A stretch of DNA of 16,290 nucleotides from an uncultured Bacilli bacterium. GTDB taxonomy: Bacteria; Bacillota_I; Bacilli_A; RF39; UBA660. Below the pieces are notes generated by a model. It was given only the letters and a program-made list of their open reading frames with translations. It ran no database searches and was not told where the DNA came from. The position numbers and the translations under genes were made by a program. The DNA lies in the NCBI GenBank assembly GCA_944364705.1, contig CALVWH010000001.1:1-16290 (forward strand), written 5' to 3'. Positions 6,568 through 13,290 of the stretch are shown here, in pieces (the stretch's first letter is position 1; the number at the start of each line of letters is the position of its first letter).

Positions 6568-7278
6568 ATGAAGAAAAATCAAAAAATAATCTTAATTCTT
6601 TGCATTCTTCTAGGAATTGTTCTTATTGCTTTTGGAGTCTATAATTTTATTATTAAGAATAATGATAAAAAGAAAGAACCAGCAAAGCAGGAAGAAACTG
6701 AACAGGTAAATCCATATGAACCAATTGAACCAGAAACGAATATTCCAGATAAAGTAGATGAAGATACGCAAAAATTATTAGATTCCATTGCTCTTTATGT
6801 TTCTATTTACGGAGGAGAGTTAAATGATGAAGCTATTTATTACACATTAATGCATCATATTGAAAAGACAGCTACGAAGCAAGGAGATGGTTGGTACACT
6901 TATACCATTCCAAAGGAAACTTTAATAAAAGATTTAGCTTTCATTAATAAATCAAAAAATATCAATGACATCTTAGCTTATCAAAATGGTAATTATAATC
7001 AATATGACCTAGAAGAAGATGGAGATAATTATGTGTTATTAGTTGGAGGACATGGTAATCCATCAAATGAAGTTATTTTGCAAGAAGGAAAAGTAAAGCA
7101 AGGTGTTTATACCCTTTCTTATTTAGCATCTTGTGCAGATTCTAATGATCCTAGTAAACATTTTAACATTGGTATGGTTGAAATTACTTTAGATTATAAT
7201 GAAGAAACAAAAGAGTTTTCCCTTGCGAATACGGTGTTACATAAATCTGTAGATAATTATTCTTGTTACTGGTCTTAA
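6568..7278 (+). CDS. Membrane-anchored protein, CYWS family (paralog 1)
   Basis: 236 residues, family not recognised. Residues 1-29 are a positively charged start plus one strongly hydrophobic segment (IILILCILLGIVLIAFGVY), an uncleaved signal anchor; its Cys is not in a proper lipobox. Then comes an acidic, Pro/Glu/Lys-rich linker (to about residue 60) and a conserved extracytoplasmic domain beginning DTQKLLDSIA, with YTIPKETL, GGHGNPSNEV, LQEGKVKQGVYTL, ASC and ending SCYWS. The two conserved cysteines (ASC and CYW) could form a disulfide. The start is fixed by GGGAGG 6 nt before the ATG; an upstream TTG at 6502 lies in promoter sequence. It is followed by its own terminator and then paralog 2, so it is a tandem duplication with separate transcription units. 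Confidence 0.88.
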   Translation: MKKNQKIILILCILLGIVLIAFGVYNFIIKNNDKKKEPAKQEETEQVNPYEPIEPETNIPDKVDEDTQKLLDSIALYVSIYGGELNDEAIYYTLMHHIEKTATKQGDGWYTYTIPKETLIKDLAFINKSKNINDILAYQNGNYNQYDLEEDGDNYVLLVGGHGNPSNEVILQEGKVKQGVYTLSYLASCADSNDPSKHFNIGMVEITLDYNEETKEFSLANTVLHKSVDNYSCYWS

Positions 7279-7305
7279 GAAAAGTGTAAAGCTTTTCTTT
7301 TTTTT
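7277..7305 (+). terminator. Intrinsic terminator of CYWS paralog 1
   Basis: AAGAAAAG (7277-7284) pairs with CTTTTCTT (7292-7299) around a 7-nt loop, with T8 at 7298-7305. The 5' arm begins inside the TAA stop. Confidence 0.8.
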
Positions 7306-7334
7306 AGAATTTCATTTTTCTTTTCATCAAACTA

Positions 7335-7343
7335 TGTTATAAT
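7335..7343 (+). promoter_or_regulatory. Extended -10 promoter of CYWS paralog 2
   Basis: TGTTATAAT, a consensus hexamer (7338-7343) with TG extension. The -35 region at 17 nt reads TTTTTC and is weak, as expected for an extended -10 promoter. Confidence 0.6.
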
Positions 7344-7363
7344 TTAGGTGATAGGAGGAGTGT

Positions 7364-8083
7364 ATGAATAAAAATGGAAAAGGATTTTGGGCTCTTTTCA
7401 TTCTTTTCATCCTATTACTAGTTACTTTTGGCGTTTATATTTATATGGATAAAAAAGAAGAAAAAGCAGAAAGTCCACAAGAGGAAGAAAAAAATCCTTC
7501 CGAAGAAGAAAGACCAATAGAAAGTAGCACACCAGAAGTAAAGGTTCCAGATTCTGTTGATGGAGAAACACAAAAATTATTAGATTCGATTGCTAACTAT
7601 GTAGCAATTTATCAAGAAGATTTAAACGATAAAGAAATTTTTTATTTACTTATTGATTATATTGAAAAAAATGTTGCTTCTACCAATACATCTTCTGGAG
7701 AAGTTGTCTATACAATTCCAAAAGAGACATTGCTTCAAAAATTGACTTTTCTTGATGAAAATAAAAATATAAACAATATTTTAACTCAACAAAGTAGTAG
7801 TTATTTTAAAGTTTCTATTACAGAACAAGGAAACAATTATGTCATTACTTCAGGAGGACATGGAGGTCCTTCCAATACGGTAACTTTACAAGAAGGAAAA
7901 GTAAAAGATGGCGTTTATACTTTAACCTACTCTGCTTCTTGTCTTGATGAAACAAGTGGTAATAAAATCAATATCGGAACAGTAACCATTACTTTAGATT
8001 ATGATGCCGAAACACAAAAATTTTCTCTTGGAACAGCTACTTTCAATAAAACAATGGAAAATTATACTTGTTATTGGTCATAA
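7364..8083 (+). CDS. Membrane-anchored protein, CYWS family (paralog 2)
   Basis: 239 residues, clearly homologous to its left neighbour along the whole length. It has an N-terminal anchor (FWALFILFILLLVTFGVYIY), a very acidic Glu/Pro/Ser linker (about 30-62), then the shared domain: ETQKLLDSIA, YTIPKETL, GGHGGPSNTV, LQEGKVKDGVYTL, ASC, INIGTVTITLDY and the terminal TCYWS. The anchor and linker have diverged far more than the domain, which fits selection on the extracytoplasmic part. No catalytic motif I can name; GGHG.PSN is the most conserved loop and the likeliest functional site. The start follows GGAGGAG at 7354-7360. Function unknown; a surface binding or assembly role is only a guess. 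Confidence 0.88.
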   Translation: MNKNGKGFWALFILFILLLVTFGVYIYMDKKEEKAESPQEEEKNPSEEERPIESSTPEVKVPDSVDGETQKLLDSIANYVAIYQEDLNDKEIFYLLIDYIEKNVASTNTSSGEVVYTIPKETLLQKLTFLDENKNINNILTQQSSSYFKVSITEQGNNYVITSGGHGGPSNTVTLQEGKVKDGVYTLTYSASCLDETSGNKINIGTVTITLDYDAETQKFSLGTATFNKTMENYTCYWS

Positions 8084-8084
8084 C

Positions 8085-8132
8085 AAAAAGATGATTGAGA
8101 AAATAACGATTTTCTTTAAATCATCTTTTTTT
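8085..8132 (+). terminator. Strong two-part terminator of CYWS paralog 2
   Basis: The outer stem AAAAAGATGATT (8085-8096) pairs over 12 bp with 8119-8130. A nested stem GAAAAT/ATTTTC (8099-8104 with 8109-8114) closes a tetraloop AACG. A run of eight T (8126-8133) follows. Confidence 0.85.
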
Positions 8133-8250
8133 TGAAAAAATATTATATTTCATTTTGTCCAGTCTTCATAAAAACTTGTGATAGTTTTTTCTGGCATAAT
8201 CCTATGACAATATTATTTATTGTTTTTATACTATTAAATGTACACAATTT

Positions 8251-8718
8251 TTAATATTCTCTATAAACTATATGTTCTAATTTTTCATTGGTTATTTCTT
8301 TGTTAACTACTTTATCTTTCACTGGTTTTGCTAAAATCTTATGATTTTCCAAATCTGATATCGCTATCCATTCAAAAATACCATCACCATCTAAAGATTT
8401 AAAACCATTGGAAATTGTTTCTTCTTTAATCGTTGTTAGATAGTAAAATCCAATTTCATGATACTTTGTTTTTGGAGAATTTAAAAACATTTCTACCACA
8501 TATTTTAATTTTAAATTTACATCTAAATTCAGTTCTTCTTTTAATTCACGAATGATTGCATTTTCACTATCTTCGTGAACATCGATCCTTCCACCTGGAA
8601 ACATATATCTCCCATTATCCTGATTTTCTAAAAGAATTTTGGATTTATCTTCATTATAAATAACCGCTCCAACACGAACACCAAACCGTGTTCCTTCTTC
8701 TTTCATAGTTATTACCAT
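8251..8718 (-). CDS. Nudix hydrolase
   Basis: 155 residues. The Nudix box runs from the G of PGGRIDVHE to REL.EE.N: G-x5-E-x7-REL-x-EE, with the usual penultimate Gly replaced by Asn. The REL/EE glutamates that bind magnesium are intact, so it should cleave a nucleoside diphosphate linked to some other group. Substrate cannot be predicted from the box. The first Met is favoured by GAGGTG 5 nt upstream over the Met four codons later. It stands alone, between the CYWS genes and the envelope operon, and has its own promoter. Such solitary Nudix genes are often accessory and variable between strains; I cannot check that here. Confidence 0.9.
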   Translation of the reverse strand: MVITMKEEGTRFGVRVGAVIYNEDKSKILLENQDNGRYMFPGGRIDVHEDSENAIIRELKEELNLDVNLKLKYVVEMFLNSPKTKYHEIGFYYLTTIKEETISNGFKSLDGDGIFEWIAISDLENHKILAKPVKDKVVNKEITNEKLEHIVYREY

Positions 8719-8735
8719 AAATTCACCTCGATATC

Positions 8736-8765
8736 ATAATACTATTTTTTTTTAATTTTTATCAA
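8736..8765 (-). promoter_or_regulatory. Promoter of the Nudix gene
   Basis: On minus, -35 TTGATA (8760-8765), an 18-nt spacer that is largely A-tract, and -10 TATTAT (8736-8741). Confidence 0.6.
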
Positions 8766-8825
8766 TACACTTGCTTAACCTTTATGATTTTTAAATCGTT
8801 TTATGCATTTCTTTCTTATTATATG

Positions 8826-8873
8826 AAAAAGAGCTGTTACAAAATAAAGTTTATTTCATAATAGCTCTTTTTT
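8826..8873 (-). terminator. Terminator of the uppS-cdsA-rseP operon
   Basis: AAAAAGAGCT (8826-8835) pairs over 10 bp with AGCTCTTTTT (8863-8872), with a partly self-complementary AT-rich interior (AAATA/TATTT). On minus the 3' arm ends in T5. It begins within the rseP stop codon. Confidence 0.75.
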
Positions 8874-9915
8874 AATGGAAGAATATTCTCACAATATCGT
8901 TATAAGTAATCAAAATCATCAAAGCCATTAAAAGTAAAAATCCAATACTATGAATGGTATTTTCTACTTTAGCATCCACTGGTTTTCCTTTTATTTTTTC
9001 AATAATCAAAAATAAAATTCGTCCTCCATCAAAGGCAGGAATTGGTAGTAAATTAATAAAACCAACATTGACACATAAATAAGCAACCAAATATACAAGA
9101 TTGATAAGTCCTGCTTTTGCAGTCTCTCCAACAATCGTATAAATTCCTACCGGTCCAGATAAACTAGATAATTCTAATGCTCCTGTACATAAATAGAAAA
9201 TAATGAAAATCATTTGTAACAAAAGATTATAAGTTTTTACAAAACCATATTTTAAGGCTGCAAAAAATCCATGTTCTACTTGATTATCTAAAGCAAAACC
9301 GTAAACATAAGAAGTGACACCATCTTGTTTTACCTCTTTTGGTTTTACTTTCACATTTTCGATTGTTCCATCTTCATGTTTTACTTGAATGGTTAATTCT
9401 TTTCCGGTTTCTACTTGCATTTGTAATAAAAGCATATCTTGACTTTTGGCATTTTTACCATTAATTTTTAAAATCTGGTCCCCTGCCCTTACATTTGTTT
9501 CCGCAATCGGATAATTAGGTTCTACAGAAGCAATAATGCTTTTGTTTTGAGGAACTCCATAAAAAAGTCCAATGATAAAAAATAACAAGATTGCAAAAAT
9601 AAAATTAAATAAAACACCAGCAACAATTGTTAAAAAACGTTGCATCCATGTTTTTGATTGCATTCGTTTATTTTTAGGAATTTTTTCATCTTCTTCGATT
9701 TCTTCTCCTGCCATTTGTACAAATCCACCAATGGGTAATAATCGAAGACAATATTCCGTTTCATCATTTTTTCTTCTTTTTGATAAAAGTTTTGGTCCCA
9801 TTCCAATCGAAAATTCATAGACATAAATACCTGCTCTCTTAGCAAAAAGAAAATGTCCAAATTCATGGACTAATACCGTTACCCCTAAGACTAAAATAAA
9901 GTAAATTAATGTCAT
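8872..9915 (-). CDS. rseP: RIP metalloprotease RseP (site-2 protease)
   Basis: 347 residues. The zinc motif HEFGH (H17, E18, H21) lies in the first transmembrane helix. A PDZ-like region spans roughly 120-205 (GDQILKINGK is the carboxylate-binding part). The second active-site motif is NLLPIPAFDGG (288-298), with the zinc-binding Asp at 296; Phe replaces the usual Leu before it. The last helix is at 324-338. It cuts single-pass membrane proteins, such as anti-sigma factors and signal peptide remnants, within the membrane. It lies 9 nt after cdsA with AGGAGG in the junction, so it is cotranscribed. The usual dxr between cdsA and rseP is absent. Confidence 0.94.
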   Translation of the reverse strand: MTLIYFILVLGVTVLVHEFGHFLFAKRAGIYVYEFSIGMGPKLLSKRRKNDETEYCLRLLPIGGFVQMAGEEIEEDEKIPKNKRMQSKTWMQRFLTIVAGVLFNFIFAILLFFIIGLFYGVPQNKSIIASVEPNYPIAETNVRAGDQILKINGKNAKSQDMLLLQMQVETGKELTIQVKHEDGTIENVKVKPKEVKQDGVTSYVYGFALDNQVEHGFFAALKYGFVKTYNLLLQMIFIIFYLCTGALELSSLSGPVGIYTIVGETAKAGLINLVYLVAYLCVNVGFINLLPIPAFDGGRILFLIIEKIKGKPVDAKVENTIHSIGFLLLMALMILITYNDIVRIFFH

Positions 9916-9924
9916 ATTGCCTCC

Positions 9925-10725
9925 TTATATAATATTGATAAAAAACACAAATCCTAAAGCAATAAATAAAATACTATCTAAACGATCCAAAACTCCTCCA
10001 TGTCCTGGCATGATATTAGAAAAATCTTTCTTTTTATAATGACGTTTAATTGCAGAGAAAAATAAATCTCCAAATTGTCCAAGGATTGATAAAAATAACG
10101 TAGTTACAAGAAGTGCGAAAATATCTACCGAAGGATTTACTACGGTTATATAAAAGATTGAACTAACAAAGACTCCCATAAGGGTTCCCCCGATCATTCC
10201 TTCAATTGTTTTTTTCGGAGAAATTACTTCTAATAGTTTATGTTTTCCAATAAACATTCCAGTTACTAAAGCAAACGTATCCGTAAAAATGGAAATTAAG
10301 AATAAGAAAACAATCAGACTTAGACTCATATTACGGATGACAATTAATAACTTAAAGGCAAGTCCTAAAAAAAGTAGACTTCCAATGATTTCAAAAGCAT
10401 CGACTACAGTATATTTTTTGGAATCATGATACAAAACAACTGGTAATAAATAAACTAAAAAGATACCAGAAATTAACCGAAGATCAATACCAAAAGTAAT
10501 ATTTTCTACCGATGTTGTTCCTAAAATGAAAAGGGCCATAAATAGATAAGAAACGATTTTGATAAATAAAGGGATTTCTTTTTTCGTTTCCATCATATTT
10601 AAAAATTCTCTTAATCCTTGCATCGATAGTACGAAAATAGCTAAATGATAAATGGTTCCTCCAACTAAAAAAATAGGAATAAAGATCGCAAGTGCGACAA
10701 TTGCACTAAGAATTCTCGTTTTCAT
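9925..10725 (-). CDS. cdsA: Phosphatidate cytidylyltransferase
   Basis: 266 residues with about eight membrane segments. The CDP-diglyceride synthetase signature is in the C-terminal third: SPKKTIEGMIGG (169-180) and KDFSNIMPGHGGVLDRLDS (233-251), which carries the metal-binding aspartates. The enzyme makes CDP-diacylglycerol from CTP and phosphatidate, the precursor of phosphatidylglycerol and cardiolipin. An open frame extends to 10836, but that part lies inside uppS; the ATG at 10725 has GGAGGAG 5-6 nt upstream, encoded by the last codons of uppS. The two genes overlap by 20 nt, so translation is probably coupled. Confidence 0.94.
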   Translation of the reverse strand: MKTRILSAIVALAIFIPIFLVGGTIYHLAIFVLSMQGLREFLNMMETKKEIPLFIKIVSYLFMALFILGTTSVENITFGIDLRLISGIFLVYLLPVVLYHDSKKYTVVDAFEIIGSLLFLGLAFKLLIVIRNMSLSLIVFLFLISIFTDTFALVTGMFIGKHKLLEVISPKKTIEGMIGGTLMGVFVSSIFYITVVNPSVDIFALLVTTLFLSILGQFGDLFFSAIKRHYKKKDFSNIMPGHGGVLDRLDSILFIALGFVFFINII

Positions 10726-11431
10726 TATGGTCTCCTCCAAATCTACGATTTCTTTTACAAAAAACATCGATTGCTTTATCAAATTCTTCTTTTGTAAAAT
10801 CTGGAAAATAAGTTTCTGGAAAATAAAGTTCGGCATAAGAAAGTTGCCATGGTAAAAAATTACTTAATCTTTGTTCCCCACTCGTTCGAATCAATAAATC
10901 TACTGGTGGAAATTCATGATATAAATTTTGTTCAAATAACGTCTCATCAATGTCTTCTATTTTTATTTTTCCAGAACATACATCCATACAAATTTTTTTC
11001 GTTGCATCTACAATTTCAGCATGTCCCCCATAATTTAAACAAAAATTAACAATTCCTTTCGTATTGTTTTTTGTTTTTTCTTCAATATCTCTCATCGCAT
11101 CTAACACTCTTTTTTCCAAAGGCTCTTCTCTTCCAGAAAAAACAGCTTTAATATTTTCTTTTTGATATTTTTTTTCTAAACGTTTAAAGTTATTACAGAA
11201 AAGATCCATCAAATATTTAACTTCACTCTTATTCCGTTTAAAATTTTCTGTGGAGAAAACATATAAACTAATCACTTTAACGCCTTTTTCAATCGCATAT
11301 ACGATAATTTCTTCTAGCCTTTCAAAACCTGTTTTATGGCCAAAACTACGATTTTTTCCATTTTTTTTGGCCCAACGACCATTTCCATCAACAATAATCG
11401 CAACATGTCTTGGGATGTTTGTTTCCTTCAT
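10706..11431 (-). CDS. uppS: Undecaprenyl diphosphate synthase (cis-prenyltransferase)
   Basis: 241 residues. VDGNGRW (14-20) holds the catalytic Asp15 and the diphosphate-binding loop (Val replaces the usual Met before Asp). RTSGEQRLSNFLPWQ (182-196) is the second signature, binding isopentenyl diphosphate and magnesium. The conserved RRFGG is at 229-233. UppS adds isopentenyl units to farnesyl diphosphate to make the C55 lipid carrier for peptidoglycan and other wall polymers; it is cytosolic and membrane-associated. It is the first gene of the operon, with its own promoter and TGAGGT six nt before the ATG. Its conserved FGG codons double as the ribosome site for cdsA. Confidence 0.95.
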   Translation of the reverse strand: MKETNIPRHVAIIVDGNGRWAKKNGKNRSFGHKTGFERLEEIIVYAIEKGVKVISLYVFSTENFKRNKSEVKYLMDLFCNNFKRLEKKYQKENIKAVFSGREEPLEKRVLDAMRDIEEKTKNNTKGIVNFCLNYGGHAEIVDATKKICMDVCSGKIKIEDIDETLFEQNLYHEFPPVDLLIRTSGEQRLSNFLPWQLSYAELYFPETYFPDFTKEEFDKAIDVFCKRNRRFGGDHNENENS

Positions 11432-11454
11432 TTTTTTACCTCACTTATAATCAT

Positions 11455-11483
11455 ATTATAATATAAAAGACAAGAATATTCAA
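11455..11483 (-). promoter_or_regulatory. Promoter of the uppS operon
   Basis: On minus, -35 TTGAAT (11478-11483), a 17-nt spacer and a perfect -10 TATAAT (11455-11460), 23 nt upstream of the uppS start. Confidence 0.7.
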
Positions 11484-11520
11484 GGAAGTACCATAGAAAA
11501 AATAAAAAGTATCCTTTTCA

Positions 11521-11564
11521 AAAAAAAAGCTAAATCGAATCAATATTGATTTTAGCTTTTTTTT
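11521..11564 (-). terminator. Terminator of rpsP-khpA, overlapping khpA
   Basis: On minus, AAGCTAAAATC pairs with GATTTAGCTT with one bulged A, flanked by an A-run and a run of nine or so T. The stem contains the final codons (KAKINIDSI) and the TAG stop of khpA. Confidence 0.8.
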
Positions 11565-11772
11565 CATTTTTTGCATAAGTAGCTGCATTTACAATCATAC
11601 GAATTGCAGAAATCATTTTTCCATCTTTTCCTATGATTCTACCAATATCATCTTTACTAACTAAAACTTCGATGATCGTTTCATCTTCCGCATCAAAACC
11701 TTTTACAGACACGGAATCTGGATCTTTCGCAATGTTTTTTATTAAGTATTCAGTTAATTCTATAACGTTCAT
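11530..11772 (-). CDS. khpA: KH-domain RNA-binding protein KhpA
   Basis: 80 residues, a single type II KH domain with the GxxG loop in GRIIGKDG (44-51). In streptococci and other Bacillota, KhpA pairs with KhpB/EloR and affects cell elongation and division; the RNA targets are broad. Its position directly after rpsP is conserved in Bacillota. The start codon overlaps the rpsP stop by one base (TAATG), so translation is coupled. The last codons form half of the terminator. rimM and trmD, which commonly follow, are not here. Confidence 0.93.
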   Translation of the reverse strand: MNVIELTEYLIKNIAKDPDSVSVKGFDAEDETIIEVLVSKDDIGRIIGKDGKMISAIRMIVNAATYAKNEKKAKINIDSI

Positions 11773-12038
11773 TATTTTGAATTCTTCATTTCGTGGAATT
11801 TTTTCATAATTCCTTGTTTACTTAATAAAGATCTTACCGTATCGGTAGGGATTGCTCCATTTTGTAAAAAACTAATTGTTTTTTCTTCTTTTAATGTTAC
11901 TTCTCCGTTTAATGGATTATAAGTTCCAACTTCGTCGATAACAATTCCGTCTCTTTTTGTTCTAGAGTCAGCGGCTACAATACGATAAAAAGGTTTCTTT
12001 TTTGAGCCCATTCTTTTTAGTCTTAATTTTACTGCCAT
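11772..12038 (-). CDS. rpsP: Small-subunit ribosomal protein bS16
   Basis: 88 residues, a full-length S16: AVKLRLKRMGSKKKPFYRIV at the start, followed by AADSRTKRDG and GTYNPL, which are near-invariant. It binds 16S rRNA in the central/5' domain during 30S assembly. AGGAGG is 8 nt upstream of the ATG. The promoter is among the best in the window, as expected for a ribosomal protein, and its -35 is inside the terminator of the upstream NlpC gene. Confidence 0.97.
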   Translation of the reverse strand: MAVKLRLKRMGSKKKPFYRIVAADSRTKRDGIVIDEVGTYNPLNGEVTLKEEKTISFLQNGAIPTDTVRSLLSKQGIMKKFHEMKNSK

Positions 12039-12062
12039 TGTTCTTGCCTCCTTTTCTTATTC

Positions 12063-12091
12063 ATTCTATCATAACAAAAAAAAGATGTCAA
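12063..12091 (-). promoter_or_regulatory. Promoter of rpsP-khpA
   Basis: On minus, a perfect -35 TTGACA (12086-12091), a 17-nt spacer made mostly of a T-run, and -10 TAGAAT (12063-12068). The -35 is part of the terminator stem next to it. Confidence 0.8.
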
Positions 12092-12111
12092 CCATTTTTG
12101 GTTAACATCTT
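12076..12111 (-). terminator. Strong terminator of the NlpC/P60 gene
   Basis: On minus, AAGATGTTAACC pairs with GGTTGACATCTT over 12 bp with one G-U (12100-12111 with 12082-12093), loop of six, and then eight T (12076-12083). It starts two bases into the TAA stop. Confidence 0.88.
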
Positions 12112-13096
12112 ATATTCTTCGAATGGCAATTAAAGTTTCTGGCCATTCGTTTACGGAGGAAAGGATAACTCCTTTTCTTGGATTTGCAGCATGGATCATA
12201 TTTCCATCACCGACGTAAAGTCCCGTATGGGTAACGGTAGAACCATTACTACTCCAAATTAAAATATCTCCGACGGTCATATTTTCTCTAGAAATATTGC
12301 TTCCTACCGTTGCTTGTCCTCCAGAGGAACGTGGAATTTGTTTTCCTAATTGTTGATAAACATAGAAGACAAAACCACTACAGTCAAACCCACTTGGATT
12401 ATTTCCTCCAGAAACATAAGGGCTTCCTAACAAGGAATAAGCGATCTCTTTTAAAGATCCAGCCTCAACGCTTGGATTAGGATTCGTATAAATGATCGGT
12501 CTTGATTTTATATGAACTTGAAACGAATCTTCTACTTTATTTCCATTGAAATCTACCGCTTTTACAACTACAGAATAGGTTCCCACTTTATGATAATTCA
12601 CATCTCCAACAATGGTATATTGTCCTTTCATTTCTTCTTCTAAAATGGAAGAAACATAAGTTAATCCTCCATCTACAGGATCCGTAACGGAAACAATATT
12701 ATCATTTAAAGAATAAGAATCTCCAACATAAAGAGTAATTTCTTTTTCTTTTAATGTTATGGTTGGTAGTTGTGTATCTTGTACATAAGTAGAAACACGA
12801 AATTGTTTTCGAACGTTTTCTTTTTCTACTTCTAAAATAAGATTTCCGGTTCCTACTTTATGAGAATCTACGGTACTTGAAAGAACCGTAACATTTCCAG
12901 TTGCTTTTTTAATCATTTTGTCTGGATCATAAACCGTACCATATTCTATGGTTGCTGTATTATCCCAGAAAAGTTTTAGACTATCGTATATTTGTTTTTC
13001 TCGTCCTTGCTGATAAAGTTGATAACAAGCCATACCAGAAAGACAAACAAAAATCGGTAAAGTCCAAGACCATCTGGACTTATATTTCTTTTTCAT
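12110..13096 (-). CDS. NlpC/P60 cell-wall endopeptidase with two Ig-like domains
   Basis: 328 residues. N-terminal anchor (WTLPIFVCLSGMACYQLY, 11-28), which lacks a correct lipobox. Residues about 50-105 and 110-197 look like two bacterial Ig-like (DUF5011/cadherin-like) modules; both contain the phrase HKVGTG/HKVGTY and the second has VTDPVDGGLTYV and VDFNGN, typical of that fold. The C-terminal NlpC/P60 domain (about 213-328) has the catalytic DCSGF (C239), THTGLYVG (H290) and IHA (H302) as the third polar residue. Such enzymes cut gamma-D-Glu to diamino-acid bonds in stem peptides. It likely remodels or divides the wall, held at the membrane with the Ig modules as spacer. The start follows AAGGAG and is preceded by a promoter with an inverted repeat. 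Confidence 0.92.
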   Translation of the reverse strand: MKKKYKSRWSWTLPIFVCLSGMACYQLYQQGREKQIYDSLKLFWDNTATIEYGTVYDPDKMIKKATGNVTVLSSTVDSHKVGTGNLILEVEKENVRKQFRVSTYVQDTQLPTITLKEKEITLYVGDSYSLNDNIVSVTDPVDGGLTYVSSILEEEMKGQYTIVGDVNYHKVGTYSVVVKAVDFNGNKVEDSFQVHIKSRPIIYTNPNPSVEAGSLKEIAYSLLGSPYVSGGNNPSGFDCSGFVFYVYQQLGKQIPRSSGGQATVGSNISRENMTVGDILIWSSNGSTVTHTGLYVGDGNMIHAANPRKGVILSSVNEWPETLIAIRRI

Positions 13097-13111
13097 GATA
13101 TAAATTCTCCT

Positions 13112-13133
13112 TCATAGAAAACGATTTCTATGA
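13112..13133. repeat. Perfect inverted repeat at the -10/start site of the NlpC gene
   Basis: TCATAGAAA, loop ACGA, TTTCTATGA: 9-bp arms (13112-13120 and 13125-13133). It runs from the -10 box through the likely transcription start to the ribosome site, so it could be an operator or a hairpin at the mRNA 5' end. Confidence 0.5.
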
Positions 13134-13158
13134 TATCAAATTCCATTTTTTTTGTCAA
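13130..13158 (-). promoter_or_regulatory. Promoter of the NlpC/P60 gene
   Basis: On minus, a perfect -35 TTGACA (13153-13158), a 17-nt spacer and -10 TATCAT (13130-13135). Confidence 0.72.
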
Positions 13159-13290
13159 ATTCCTCATTTTTTTTACATTTATTTCATTCATCAATTATAA
13201 GTTTAAAACATAAATTTTATTTATAAAAAAGGCATATATCTATGATCAAAAGCTGCTATGGTTTGGCAAAAAATTTCCTTATTTATATTT

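Noticed and set aside
6568..6645. Lipoprotein signal for CYWS paralog 1 (Cys in the anchor)
   Set aside because: The residues before Cys (LIL) do not form a lipobox, and paralog 2 has no Cys there.
8159..8194. Hairpin with CCAG/CTGG ends and AAAAACT/AGTTTTT core between the CYWS genes and the Nudix gene
   Set aside because: A strong terminator already lies upstream, the arms are asymmetric, and AT-rich chance pairing is likely. No RNA family is recognisable.
10726..10836. Longer N-terminus for CdsA
   Set aside because: It lies wholly inside uppS in another frame and lacks a ribosome site; the internal ATG has a perfect one.
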